Shown here: positions 37,981 through 49,141 of the stretch, in pieces | Position numbering within the stretch: the stretch's first letter is position 1 | How the letters are laid out: each line of letters opens with the position of its first letter | NCBI GenBank assembly: GCA_003996215.1 | Contig: QJPP01003527.1 | Location: forward strand, 124,001-188,000 | DNA length: 64,000 nt | Direction of reading: 5' to 3' | Source of the DNA: Jaltomata sinuosa | Lineage: Eukaryota; Streptophyta; Magnoliopsida; Solanales; Solanaceae | Notes under the pieces: model-generated | What the model saw: only the letters and a program-made list of their open reading frames with translations | The model's database searches: none | What the model was told of the DNA's origin: nothing | Program-made: the position numbers and the translations under genes

Positions 37981-38285
37981 TCTAGGTTCACCAGTGTCAT
38001 GGTACAGAAGCAAGTGTCTAAGTAGAGTCTTGTGGATCGGTACGATGACGTCCGTATCCTATCTACGGGAGGCTACAGGGCATTGTTAGGAAATATTTCA
38101 TCTTCTTGGCTCCTCATCGTGCGTTCCTGGCTCTATTGAATTTTAAATTTCGGTTGTTCATTCATTCTCGAATTCCTCAGACGAATACAATAGCGGTTGG
38201 TGCCGAGGCTTCTGTTCCTGTTGCTTCAGTGCTTCCACTAGCGCCAGGACTCCAGAGTAAGGGTTTACTGTACTAGATAAGGGGT

Positions 38286-38735
38286 GTGGGGTCAGCCCAA
38301 CCTCCGATTGGATTTATAGCGACCTCGGCACTTCAGGACACCATGGCTAGGACTCTGAGTCCTCCGGTGAGTGTTTCAGTACCTGGTTCTTTGAGTGGTG
38401 CTTCAGCTATAGTTGAGCTTCTAGTTCTTCAGCAGGGTTGTCTGTCGATATTGGAGTACGTGGCGAGATTTTCCCATTGGATTTCATCTGGTATAGGCTA
38501 TTTTTGGTGTGGTGAGCATGGGCACTTTGCTAGGAATTACCCCAGAATTGTGTATCCCAGACAGCCTGGTTGTTATCATTGTGGAGAGATTGGTTACCTT
38601 TATAGATATTGTCCCCGGCGAGGGCCGGTTAGGCCTTTAGTTTCGACTACTCAGTCCAGAGTTATATCCCACCAGCTTGATACTCCTCTTGGTGGGCCAG
38701 AGGTAGAGGTTCCTAATATCATTGCTCCAGGTTAG
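38286..38735 (+). pseudogene. Gag relic of element C, internally deleted
   Basis: The first 70 codons match B gag (GFIATSALQDT, LSPPVSVSVPGS, EYVARF). The text then jumps at about 38468 directly to the zinc-knuckle region, losing most of the central gag. The knuckles are damaged: the first has Tyr in place of two Cys, the second has Tyr in place of His (CYHCGEIGYLYRYC). No start codon in frame is evident upstream. Not functional. Confidence 0.75.
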
Positions 38736-41416
38736 GCTTTTGCTACCTTCGACTTGTGATAGTCTTGCTCACGTTGCGATTCTATCCCTTCTGTCATTTA
38801 TTTTCTTATATACCTACCTGCTATTTGTTTAAGTTGTTTGGCTACCCGAATTGTAGTACCGATATGTTATTTTATTGGTAGTTTATTCTTTAGTAGTGGA
38901 TGGGGGTAAGTTAGCCTTGAGAGGTGTTTTCCCGGAGTTGTAGCTCGTGGGTAGTTCTTGTTATTCTGTTTCTAGTCGGGTTACCCCTGTTTCATTGTGA
39001 TTCTGGACTTTTGGTTGGGTTTCCCTTGTTGAGCGGTCCTAGATAGTTTTTGCCTAGGTCGTTATCTAGCGTGGCTAGAGATCCGTGTGATGGTTCGGTG
39101 TATTACCGATAGTTGGGCCGGAGTTGATATTTTGCCTCAGTTTGGAGATATTGGTTATGCTAGTGTGCATAGATTGGTTTGGTCTCCCGAGTGTCTAGAG
39201 TCGACCCTCTTTGTTGATTACTTTAGGAGGTTGGCAGGTATGTGGGTTGTTCCCATAGTCTCCTCCACTTCCTGGTCCATTGGGTGTTTTGTTATATCCC
39301 TAGCACCAGTTCGAATGAATCTTGATCATAGTTCTTTTGATGAGCTCTTGATGTTGGCATCGTGATTGGGTCTTGACTTTAGCACTTCCGACTAAGTGTT
39401 GATCGTAACCTCATTATTGTGTTATATTTGTAAGAATTTCGAGTGATTTGGGCATCCGGACCATTCTTCTCCTGCCTTATTGAATTTGACGTGTAGCTAT
39501 GAGTAGTAAGGTAATGGCTTCAGGTTCTTATTCGAGAAAGGATTTGTAAGGTTTAGTATGTGTTAAGGAAGCATTTTTGTTTAGTTGAAAAAGAAGGGAG
39601 ATAACTCTTTGTTTGTGTTTATGTGTCCTCGTAGTTGCCTGAGGTGGCAATGAAAGTTTCCTTTGGGATTGTGTGTCGGTGATTCGATTCAGCCGTCTAC
39701 ACATTGCCGTGGGTTTTCCATCGATTGGTTTTGTTTCAGTAGCAACTGCGGTGTTGGCAACTTGCATATTCAGGCCTAGTTGGCTTGGGTTCTTAAGGGT
39801 TCATTGGCAGCATACTGGTTCGACCAAGGCTTTTAGTTGGTAGTTTTGAAAGTTGGGGTTCAGAATCATGGCTTGGCAGGTTACATCGGATGGTTCGTGG
39901 CAGTTTCTATTTGGTTGTAGCATCCTAGTGCCGGGAGGCAGTGGGTGCAAGCAACTTAGCTTCTTTACTTTAGTTGCGGATGCGGCTATTGGCTTTGGAC
40001 ACCTAGTCCTTGGCTAACCTCTGCAAGAGGAGAGATATTCTAGATTTCAACAGTGTTCTAGTTAGTACGAGGTTCTTCTACCATGGTTGGACAGACTCAG
40101 CGGCGTAAGTTTGAGCTTCAGCAGTGGTGTATGCTTTATGTGGTCAGCTTGTGCGGTTTGAGACTAGCAAGGCTATTTTGAGCTCTGATGATACGTAGAG
40201 ACTGATAATAGCCATTTGTTTGCCCAGGATTTGAAAGCTTGTTTAATTGATTCCTCCGGAGTTATTGTTTATGTGGGGTTCTAGTGTTGGTTAGACTCGG
40301 CCAGTATTGACGAGAAGTTCATTATGATATATGCTTCAAAGTGGTTGGTTGTTTGCAGAACTAGTAGAGCGGTTGATTCGAGCCAAAGGAATGAGTTGAA
40401 AGTATATGCAAAAATTTCTATGGCTAGATGGTAACTTTGAACCCCAGGCACCTTTTTCCTTTGCCTTCGGCGTGTTTGGACTTGATATTTGTGGCATCGT
40501 GGACTTCTTCCTGAGGTGAGATTCGTAAGGAAATTTCACATTCAAATGGTGTTCGAGTGTTCGGAGTAGCAGTGGTGTTTTCTAGAGTTGAGAGCTTGGC
40601 TCATATTTACAGACTTCGTGGTAGGCTTACCACACTTCTTTCAGGATCGTGGTTTTGGTTTGGGTCTTTTGGGCAGATTGCCCTGGTTCATTCACTTTCA
40701 GCTGATTCAGACCTGGCACGGTTCAGTTAGCGAATTTATTATTAGAAAAAAAATGTTCGTTTGTTGGTTGGTGGTCAGTCAAGGCAGGTAACTTTAGTTT
40801 CAATGATATGCTACGGGTTGTTATCTTGGATGGCAAAGGCTAGTAGCCTATATCTTGGCTTAAAACGCATTTGTACAATGGGTGACTTCGTTCGTGGTAA
40901 AGTATAAGCAGGAACTATAGATCTCTGGTGTGTCAGTTGATGCTTCAAGGGTGGTTTGAATGTTCAGCTTGTATGCAGATTCCTTTTTGTGGTGCTAAAG
41001 GATTCAGTTCAGAATAAAATAAAATAAAAAGGGCTTTTGCGGAACAGCGGGTTCATGAGTTAGAGTTTTGGGTTGATGGATTTTCTGGTAAACTTGGTAT
41101 GGTTTTAAGGATTTGATTTTTGTGTGTTGATAACCTTGGTGCTCTGGTTTCGGTGTTGTGTAGGTGCTTTTTGGTTAAGATTCTCGAGGTTCAGTTTGGG
41201 TTGGCAGATCTTTGGAGGTTGAAATCTAGCTTGGCTAGTAAGAAATTAAGGCTTGGTTGCTTTCTTTGGTTCTGTTATATTGGGTGTCGTCCGGTCGCAG
41301 AGGTTACCTGGGTTGTCTGAGAGAGTAGTGCGGGCGTTGTATCCGCTATTCTTAAATCTTTGGTATTTTCTTTCTTCCTGACTTTCGCAGACGAAAGTCT
41401 TTTTAGTAGTGGATGA
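38736..41416 (+). pseudogene. Decayed pol remnant of element C
   Basis: Matches the interior of element B on the opposite strand over most of its length (for example 39600-39800 against 27800-28010) and ends with the chromodomain-like relic at 41290-41330. No frame longer than about 90 codons, no reverse transcriptase or integrase motif. Confidence 0.65.
41380..41399 (+). other. Conserved hairpin before the 3' LTR, element C
   Basis: GACTTTCG, loop CAGA, CGAAAGTC: eight paired bases, the longest of the four copies. Confidence 0.65.
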
Positions 41417-42025
41417 TGTAATGACCCTTCCGGTCATTTACACGTTTTCGCCTTTCTTGTACCATTAGAGCTTACTTGTAGCGGCCCAAGTCATTTATGG
41501 CTTGTAGGGACCGGTAGTTCAGTGCCCGGGCCATTTGTTTGGTTTTTATGTCCGTTCCTCATTTTAGAGCTTCAACTTTGGAAATCATTGACTTCCGACA
41601 ACATTCTTGGTAATATCAAAGAATTAAACCAAGGTTCTAGGTCAAAGGAATCCCTTACTCGAAAGTTCGAGTTAAAGAAATGCCTCGTGTAACATCTCGC
41701 CCGTTTGGAAGGTTTAAAGTAACCCGTGCCTTTGGGATAAGACTAATGGTGTCTAATATACTAAGAAGGATGTGTTATGAGGTATTGTAATGGCAAAATG
41801 GTCGTATGAGAAGTTTTGAAGTCAAGCAAGTTACGAAACAAAAGTCGGAAAAAGTTATTGTAAATTCCTTTAAGGAATTCTATTCAAATTTAGGTTAAAT
41901 GTCTTGAGGTGTTTCTCCCTATCTATAAAGATTTAGTGGGCCCCCAATATACCAAATCGAAGGTCTACGAATCTAGTTTCCAATGCACAAATTTGGGTTA
42001 AATGTCTTGAGGTGTTTCTCCCTAT
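41417..42025 (+). repeat. 3' LTR of element C, truncated
   Basis: Starts TGTAATGACC and follows the left LTR for about 570 bases. The last 35 bases (from about 41991) repeat 41886-41921, a partial 105-bp duplication, before Athila-like LTR sequence starts. Confidence 0.8.
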
Positions 42026-42055
42026 TCTATTTTTAGACTTTATTTCCTGGACTGC

Positions 42056-42063
42056 TATAAATA
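42056..42063 (+). promoter_or_regulatory. TATA box of the Athila-like LTR
   Basis: TATAAATA in a good plant context. Now separated from the coding part by 11.6 kb of element A. Confidence 0.7.
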
Positions 42064-42278
42064 CCCAGTGTTAGGGTTATTTTATTATTCATTAACTAAT
42101 ATTTTATGAGACGTTTGGAACGAGTTTTGAGAGGAGAAAACACGACACAAACTCATTTTTCTTCCTTTTTTTCCATTGTTTTTGGGATTTTCACCATTGG
42201 TGCTGGGATTTTACGAAGATCAAAGTAAAGTACTACTTTTCTATTGTAAGAATTTCTTCTTCTCATATGAATACTAGT

Positions 42279-42283
42279 ATTTC
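42279..42283. other. Target-site duplication of element A, left copy
   Basis: ATTTC, identical to 53928-53932. Confidence 0.92.
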
Positions 42284-45200
42284 TGTCACGACCCAATTTC
42301 TCGGTCATGATGGCACCTACAACCCCCGGTAGGTGAACCAATCCCCGTAGCCCAGAACAGTTAGTAATGGGCTACTATCTAGAAAATAAGGGAACAAGAC
42401 AAATAAAATAGATAACAGGGATATAAATATATACATATGCGAAAACTAAACCAAACCCCAAGACCTGGTATCATAGTATAGAGCCAAACTACATACATGG
42501 AGTGCAAATAAACCAAAACTATATATACAGATGTCTCTGAATGGTAATAAAGTACATGAAGCAAAAGATAAACTAAAGCTAAGCTCCGATCGCCAAGAGC
42601 TCACCCTCAGCCTGAAGTCGTCCTCAACAGATCTCCAAGCACGAATCGCAGCGACCTAACGGCGATGGCCCACGCTAGGATCTGCACCCAAAGATGCAGG
42701 GGTAGGGGTGAGCACCAAATGCGAAGCATAAGGTACCCAGTAGGTATCATAGGCCGACTGGGCACATATAAGATAAAAGCGCAGTAATAGACAGAATAGA
42801 AGCAAGTAGTCACGGAAATCAACGAAAGGTACACAGGAACTAGCCCAGAGGGAAATCAACAGAACCACATGTGAGGCTAGTAAGCAGAATATACACACCA
42901 TAGGCACAGGTGAAAGTAAGAAATAACGCACCTGGGGTCCTTGCAACAACAGTGTATACAAAATAATTTTACGAAATGGACGGTATACCGGTAACCTCAA
43001 GTGTAAGAAGAAGAGAGAAAGAGTAATAATAGGCATGCTCAGAGACATGAATCAAACTCAGCTAGTCATACCAATCTTAAATCCAGAAACTAACAGTCTA
43101 GCAGTAACCAATCTCCTACTTATCCATAATAGGGAATAATTCTATAAGTAAATAGAAAGAGTCTACCTACAGTCCCTCGGCCGCCCATACAACCGAGGAA
43201 CACAAACAAGTGAATACAAACCCTCCGGCATCCCATACTACCGGAGCGTACAATCAGCAAACAACAAACAAGGGTGGAGCCTCGAACAATGAATGATATG
43301 ATGCATGAAGATCTCAAGTGCCATGGTATCTCTGTATGTACCTCCTCCGGCGCCGATCCGGCCCAGCAGGTAGGTTCCATGGAAGGACACTGCCCGTATA
43401 CCTCTACTCCACCGTATACCCCTCCTCCGGCACATGCAGCCCGTAGCCCCTGGCCCGGATGGCAAGGTCCATGGAGGTCCCAGACCCCATACTAAAACTC
43501 AGTATCAGAAAACATGTATCAAGATAGAGACCCAGTCTCGATATCAAGATAGAGACCCAGTCTCGAATATGCATGCCCAGACCCTGTTCAGGACTAAAAA
43601 TAGTAGGAAAATATCTCAAAAACCCCTCCAAGGGTGCCCGGGCGTAGCCGGGTCTAAACAGTGAAAGTCATCTCAGGTGCTCGGTCCGACCGAGGCTAAA
43701 AATCATCTCAAGTAACAAGAAAACTCAACTAGCACCCCGGCCCTGCCGAGTCTGCGATAATCATAAAACTGATGATTTTAAACATAATTTTACTTTCTTG
43801 CCCAAAAATCTCCACAAGTGAAATCAACCATTTCCAAATCATTTCCATCAAAAATGGGCCCCCCGGGCCATGCAAGGTTTAAAAAAACAGTGCCAGTAGG
43901 CCCGAAGCCAAACCACAGTAAAACATGGATAAAACCTCTTTATATGCATGGAAATGGTATGATCACACACAATAGCTGCCCCGCAGCTCACAATCAACCT
44001 ATCGACCCTGCACAGGCCCACAGCTACTCAGCAAGCATAACCAGCCTAGAAGGATAATTCTATGCCCGGGACTCGCGGACATTCCCAAATCCCACCTTCT
44101 ATGTTCCAGAGTCAACAAGGCCTCACAGGACCACAAGGGTAAATAAAATATATCGACAAATACTACAAACAACGGAGGAACAAAAGTAGGCGGATATGAA
44201 TAAAGCGGTCAAGGTCTGTGGTACCAACCTAATAAACCAACCCAAGGATGCCCATTAATACAATTTTATTTTATATATTCGGAGTCTAGGGAAAATAAAC
44301 CGTAACCTACCTGTCGTCCGACGACAAGCTGCTGGAACAACGATGTCCAAGCTCGAACCACTCCGAGAAAATCCAAAACTAAATCGGAATCAGATTCGGA
44401 TTTGGGATGGAACAACTTGACGTAGATAATTGATTTTCTTTCGGAGATTAAATAAAATGCCAACCAGCCATCGAATCCCCTCCTTACCATAAAATATCAA
44501 TACGTGAATCATCAATATAATTCATGTGTTAGTGAAGAATACTTAAAGGAAAAGGATGCTGGATACAAGTTTATATTAATGGGAGGAAACGATAACTCCA
44601 ACCTAACCTAACATATATGATGATTGTGATTAATAAATGGGTGTAGTGCTATTTGAGTAATGGTAAATTAATTGTGCACAATTGGCAGTGCAATTTACAT
44701 TCTTTAGAATGTATTAAGTAAGTTGGCAGCAATTGCCTACCACTTCAGTAGGCTTCCACGTGGGGGGGGGGTGTGTCAACACCACATCTCCCCTTATCCA
44801 ATCGATGATAGGTGGCTCTCCGCCACGTACGTACTCGGGTATTGAATAAATTCGTGGTAAAATAAATATAATATTTTAAATATACCATAATTCATAGAAA
44901 ATTATTTCAAACAAAACCTACTATATTATAATAATAATTTCCAACATAAATAAATTTACTAACTCCGGTAAAATATTACGGTGTATAAAAATCTTATAAA
45001 ATAAATACATATACAATTATATCGTAACAAAATATTTTTCATAAACCTTTAAAATATTTTGAAAAGGTAATAATAATATAGTTTTTACCAAATTCAACTT
45101 TTAAAATAAACTATTTTCAAATACGCACGATTTCGATACTCAAGAATTATCTCGGGATCCTCCCTTATTTTTTATAACTGTTTCAGAACTGGAATGGCGT

Positions 45201-45533
45201 CTTAAAACGCAAAGTCGAGGCTTAAATCGAGTTTAACCCGACCCGGTTCGCGACCCGGTTCGCAACCCGTTTTCTGTCAGACAGTCTGCGGTAAAACAGT
45301 CATTACTTTTTACTCCGAGATCATTTGGACATGAGGTTTTGTGCGTTGGAAACTAGACTCGTAGACCTTCGATTTGGTATTTCGGGGGACTTCTAACTCT
45401 TTATATATTGGGAGAAAAGCCCAAATACATTTTACCCAAAGTTCAGGAAATTTGTTAACGAACTTACGATAACTTTTGTCGATTTGCTTGACTTCAAAAC
45501 TTATACGTGGAAATGAACGGACGGGTCATTACA
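42284..45533 (-). repeat. 3' LTR of element A (left in the window)
   Basis: TGTCACGACC to GGGTCATTACA. Contains a 29-bp duplication of ATCAAGATAGAGACCCAG near 43517-43566, the hairpin CTCGGTCCGACCGAG at 43680-43694, a G tract of about 10 at 44762 next to TCCACGTGG, and the 37-bp shared block at 45342-45378. Confidence 0.95.
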
Positions 45534-45553
45534 TCATCCACTACTAAAAAGGG

Positions 45554-45569
45554 CTTTCGTCCTCGAAAG
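45554..45569 (-). other. Conserved hairpin before the 3' LTR, element A
   Basis: CTTTCG, loop, CGAAAG, lying between the pol stop and the LTR. The bases at the LTR border read TAGTAGTGGATGA in element sense, not a purine run. Confidence 0.65.
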
Positions 45570-45594
45570 TCAAGGTCAAGGGGGTACCTGAAGG

Positions 45595-46113
45595 CTAAAA
45601 TAGTTGTGGATACTGATCCCGCATATCTCTCTCGGTCTCCCAGGTAGCCTCCTCGACTGGACGGTGCCTCCACTGAACCTTAACAACCGGGATCTCTCGA
45701 TACCTCAATCTCCTGACATCTCTAGCCAAAATAGCTGCCGGCTCCTCAACAAAGGCTAAACCCTCATCCAACTGAACTGAATCCCACTGCAACACATGAG
45801 ACTCATCTGGGATATACCGACGCAACATCGAAACATGAAACACAGGATGTATAGCTGAAAACATCGGAGGTAAGGCTAACTGATAGGCAATGCTACCAAC
45901 CCTCTGCAGAATCTCAAATGGCCCAATGTACCTGGGGCTAAGCTTGCCCCGCCTACCAAATCTCATCACGCCTTTCATGGGCGATACCCGGAGAAACACC
46001 AAGTCACCGACACTAAACTCCAAGGCACAAAGCCTACGATCAGCATAACTCTTCTGCCTGCTCTGAGCTGCCCGAAGTCTGTACTGAATCACTCGGACTC
46101 GGTCTAAGGAGTC
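45595..46113 (-). pseudogene. Element A: integrase C-terminus and chromodomain
   Basis: Same frame as the upstream integrase part but cut off by a TGA at 46114-46116 (CGA to TGA fits). About the first 100 residues are the integrase C-terminal region (KSYADRR, GDLVFLRVSP, GPFEILQRVG, HPVFHVSMLRRY). The last 35 residues (PVVKVQWRHRPVEEATWE) are the chromodomain expected to guide insertion to marked chromatin. It ends in YPQLF. Confidence 0.88.
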
Positions 46114-48021
46114 TCAAAGCAAATCTGTGCTCTGTGGCCCAGCACTAAAACCATCAAACCAACCTACCGGTGATCTGCAACGCCTGCCATACAATGCCTC
46201 AAAAGGTGCCATGCCGATACTCGAATGGAAGCTGTTATTATAGGCAAACTCTGCCAAGGGAACAAACTGATCCCAAGAACCTCCAAAATCAAGAACACAG
46301 GCCCGAAGCATGTCCTCCAAAATCTGAATAGTCCTCTCGGACTGGCCATCTGTCTGAGGGTGAAAAGCGGTACTAAGATGAACCTCTGTACCCAAATCTC
46401 GCTGAATAGCCCTCCAGAATTGAGATGTAAACTGGGTGCCGCGGTCTGAAATGATAGAAGCTGGGACCCCGTGCAACCGAACAATCTCACGAAGGTAGAT
46501 CTGAGCTAACCTCTCTGCGCCATAAGAAGTCTGAACTGGCAAGAAATGTGCTGACTTAGTCAGCCTATCAACAATCACCCATATGGAATCAAACCCATGA
46601 GAAGTACGGGGCAAACCAACAATGAAGTCCATAGTAATCCCTTCCCACTTCCACTCAGGAATGGGAAGTCGCTGCATCAAACCACCAGGTCTCATGTGCT
46701 CGAACTTAACCTGCTGACAGTTCAAGCACCGAGATATGAACTCCGCTATATCCCGCTTCATGCCACTCCACCAGTAAAGCTGCCTCAAGTGTCTATACAT
46801 CTTCGCTGTGCCAGGGTGAATGGAGTATCTAGTACAATGTGCCTCATGAAGTATCAACTGAATCAAATCACTAACCCTCGGAACACAAAGGCGACTATCA
46901 TACCTCACAACCCCATCTGAATCTAGAGTAGCCCGACTGGTCTCACCCTGAACAACCCGATCACGAAGGTCACACAACTGCTGATCCTCAAACTGACGGC
47001 TCTGAATCTGATCAATCAAAGTAGAACGAACCTCAACACTGGCGAGAACTCTGCTAGGATCCGACAAGTCCAGCCTAACCAAACGGTTAGCCAAGGACTG
47101 GATGTCCAAGGCCAATGGTCGCTCTGAAACTGAAAGAGAAGCTAGGCTACCCATACTCACTGCCTTCCGACTCAAGGCATCCGCTACCACGTTCGCCTTG
47201 CCCGGATGATACAGAATAGTGAAGTCATAGTCCTTCAATAACTCGACCCATCTCCTCTGTCTAGAGTTCAATTCTCGCTGACTCGTGATATACTGAAGAC
47301 TACAGTGATCGGTGAAGATATCACAGTGAACTCCATATAAGTAATGCCTCCAGATCTTGAGCGCGAAAACTACCGCCGCCAACTCTAAGTCATGAGTTGG
47401 GTAGTTGCGCTCGTGAACCTTTAGCTTCCTCGATGCATATGCTATTACTCGACCCTGCTGCATCAACACACAACCAAGACCAACCCCAGAAGCATCACAA
47501 TACACGGAGAAGCTCTGACCCTCAACCGGCAAAGTCAAAACTGGAGCTGAAGTCAATAAGGCCTTAAGCCTCTGGAAGCTATCCTCACACTGATCCGACC
47601 ACTGAAATGGGATGTCCTTCCTAGTCAGCATAGTCAAGGGTGCTGCTAAGGAAGAAAATCCCTCAACGAACCGTCTGTAGTAACCTGCTAACCCAATAAA
47701 GCTGCGAACCTCAGTAACAGTAGTAGGTCTAGGCCACTCACAAACCGCTGAAATCTTTCCCGGATCAACCCTAATCCCATCCTTAGACACCACGTGCCCT
47801 AGGAATGCAACTGACTCAAGCCAAAACTCACACTTTGAGAACTTGGCATAAAGCCGATGATCTCTCAAAGTCTGGAGTATAACCCTCAAGTGCTGCTCAT
47901 GCTCATCTCTACTATGCGAGTATACTAAGATGTCGTCTATAAAAACTATCACAAACGAGTCCAAATACGGGCCAAGAACCCTGTGCATCAAGTTCATAAA
48001 GGCTGCGGGGGCATTAGTCAA
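46114..48021 (-). pseudogene. Element A: reverse transcriptase, RNase H and integrase core
   Basis: 635 residues in one open frame. Reverse transcriptase with the catalytic FIDD at 47932-47943; RNase H with YCDASGVGLG and later FTDHCSL; integrase with the zinc HHCC region ending in CLNCQQVK, then the catalytic core (ITMDFIVGLP, SIISDRGTQF, GQSERTIQ). Typical plant gypsy order. The 5' end is a one-base frameshift from 48018-48299 and the 3' end a TGA. Within this 1.9 kb no further damage is seen, in contrast to the next 350 bases upstream. Confidence 0.92.
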
Positions 48022-48299
48022 CCCAAAGACATTACTAGGAACTCATAATGGCCATAACATGTCCTGAATGCTGTCTTAGGGATGTCCTCCGCCCTAATCC
48101 TCAACTGGTGGTAGCCAGACCTCAGATCAATCTTCGAAAACACGACTGAACCCTGAAGCTGGTCGAACAAATCATCAATCCTCGGCAATGGATACCTATT
48201 CTTCACTGTCAACCTATTCAGCTGCCGTATCAATACACATGCGCATCGAACCCATCCTTCTTCTTCACGAAGAGAACAGGAGCACCCACGGTGACACAC
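48018..48299 (-). pseudogene. Element A: reverse transcriptase fingers/palm, frameshifted
   Basis: Carries NRLTVKNRYPLPRIDD and FSKIDLRSGYHQL, the standard first catalytic Asp region. Preceding residues are out of frame and followed by several one- or two-base indels, many in homopolymer runs, so the frame changes repeatedly between about 48020 and 48370. Confidence 0.85.
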
Positions 48300-48315
48300 T
48301 TAGGTCTAATAAACC

Positions 48316-49141
48316 CTAGCTAACAGATCCTGGGGACCTGCTCCTTAAGCTCCCCAACTCAGCGGAGCCATACGGTAAGGAAGAAATAGAAATGGGCCTA
48401 GTGCCCGGCTCTAGCTCAATAGCAAAATCAATATCTCTCTCAGGTGGAAGGCCTGGCAGGTCGGTAGGAAACACATCGAGAAAGTCTCTAACCACAGGAA
48501 CAGACTCAGGAGAAGTGGGGTCAGCACTAATATCTCGGACATATGCTAGATAAGCTAAACACCCACGGGCAATAAACTTCCTAGCTCGAAGACAAGAGAT
48601 GATCCCAGATGGTGCATGGCTAACAGAACACTGCCACACAACCGGGGATACACCGGGCACAGCTATGGTAATGGTCTTGGCATAACAATCCAAAACCACA
48701 CGGTGAGGGGATAACCAGTCCATGCCCAGTATCACATCAAAATCTAGCATATCAAAAATCATCAAATCACCCCAAGTCTCTGAATCACCAATAGATAGCA
48801 TACAGGATCTCACAATCCGATCCACTACTAAAGAATCTCCTACTGGGGTCGAAACAGAAACAGGAACAGATAATGGCTCACTAGCCAACCCCAAACAAGG
48901 CACAAAGTAGGCAGATACATATGAACAAGTGGATCCAGGATCAAATAAAGTCATAGCAGACTGATGGCACACAGAAATCGTACCTGTAATCACAGCATCT
49001 GAGGCCTCTGCCTCTGGTCTCCTAGGGACCGCGTAAAACTGACGACGACCTCCACCTGCCCGACCGCCATCCCTACCACCTGCTCTACCGCGTGGAGCAC
49101 CACCTCTACCCTGACGACTACCCCCTCTAGTCGGAGGCTGA
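48316..49141 (-). pseudogene. Element A: protease and start of reverse transcriptase
   Basis: An Arg/Gly-rich linker follows the gag zinc knuckle. The aspartic protease has its active site in LFDPGSTCSYVS (Pro in place of the more common Ser or Thr after Asp) and the second conserved part in VILGMDWL. Then comes the LPGLPPERDIDFAIEL region before reverse transcriptase, where the frame is lost. In frame with gag. Confidence 0.87.

Larger units (their letters stand above)
42026..42283 (+). repeat. Athila-like 5' LTR, part 1
   Basis: Holds a clear core promoter, GCTATAAATACC (TATA 42056-42063), then A/T-rich leader text up to the insertion point of element A. The normal TG start of the LTR is missing at the junction with element C. 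The LTR resumes at 53928. Confidence 0.7.

Noticed and set aside
46225..46920. Plus-strand ORFs opposite the integrase of element A
   Set aside because: Antisense shadows of conserved coding sequence.
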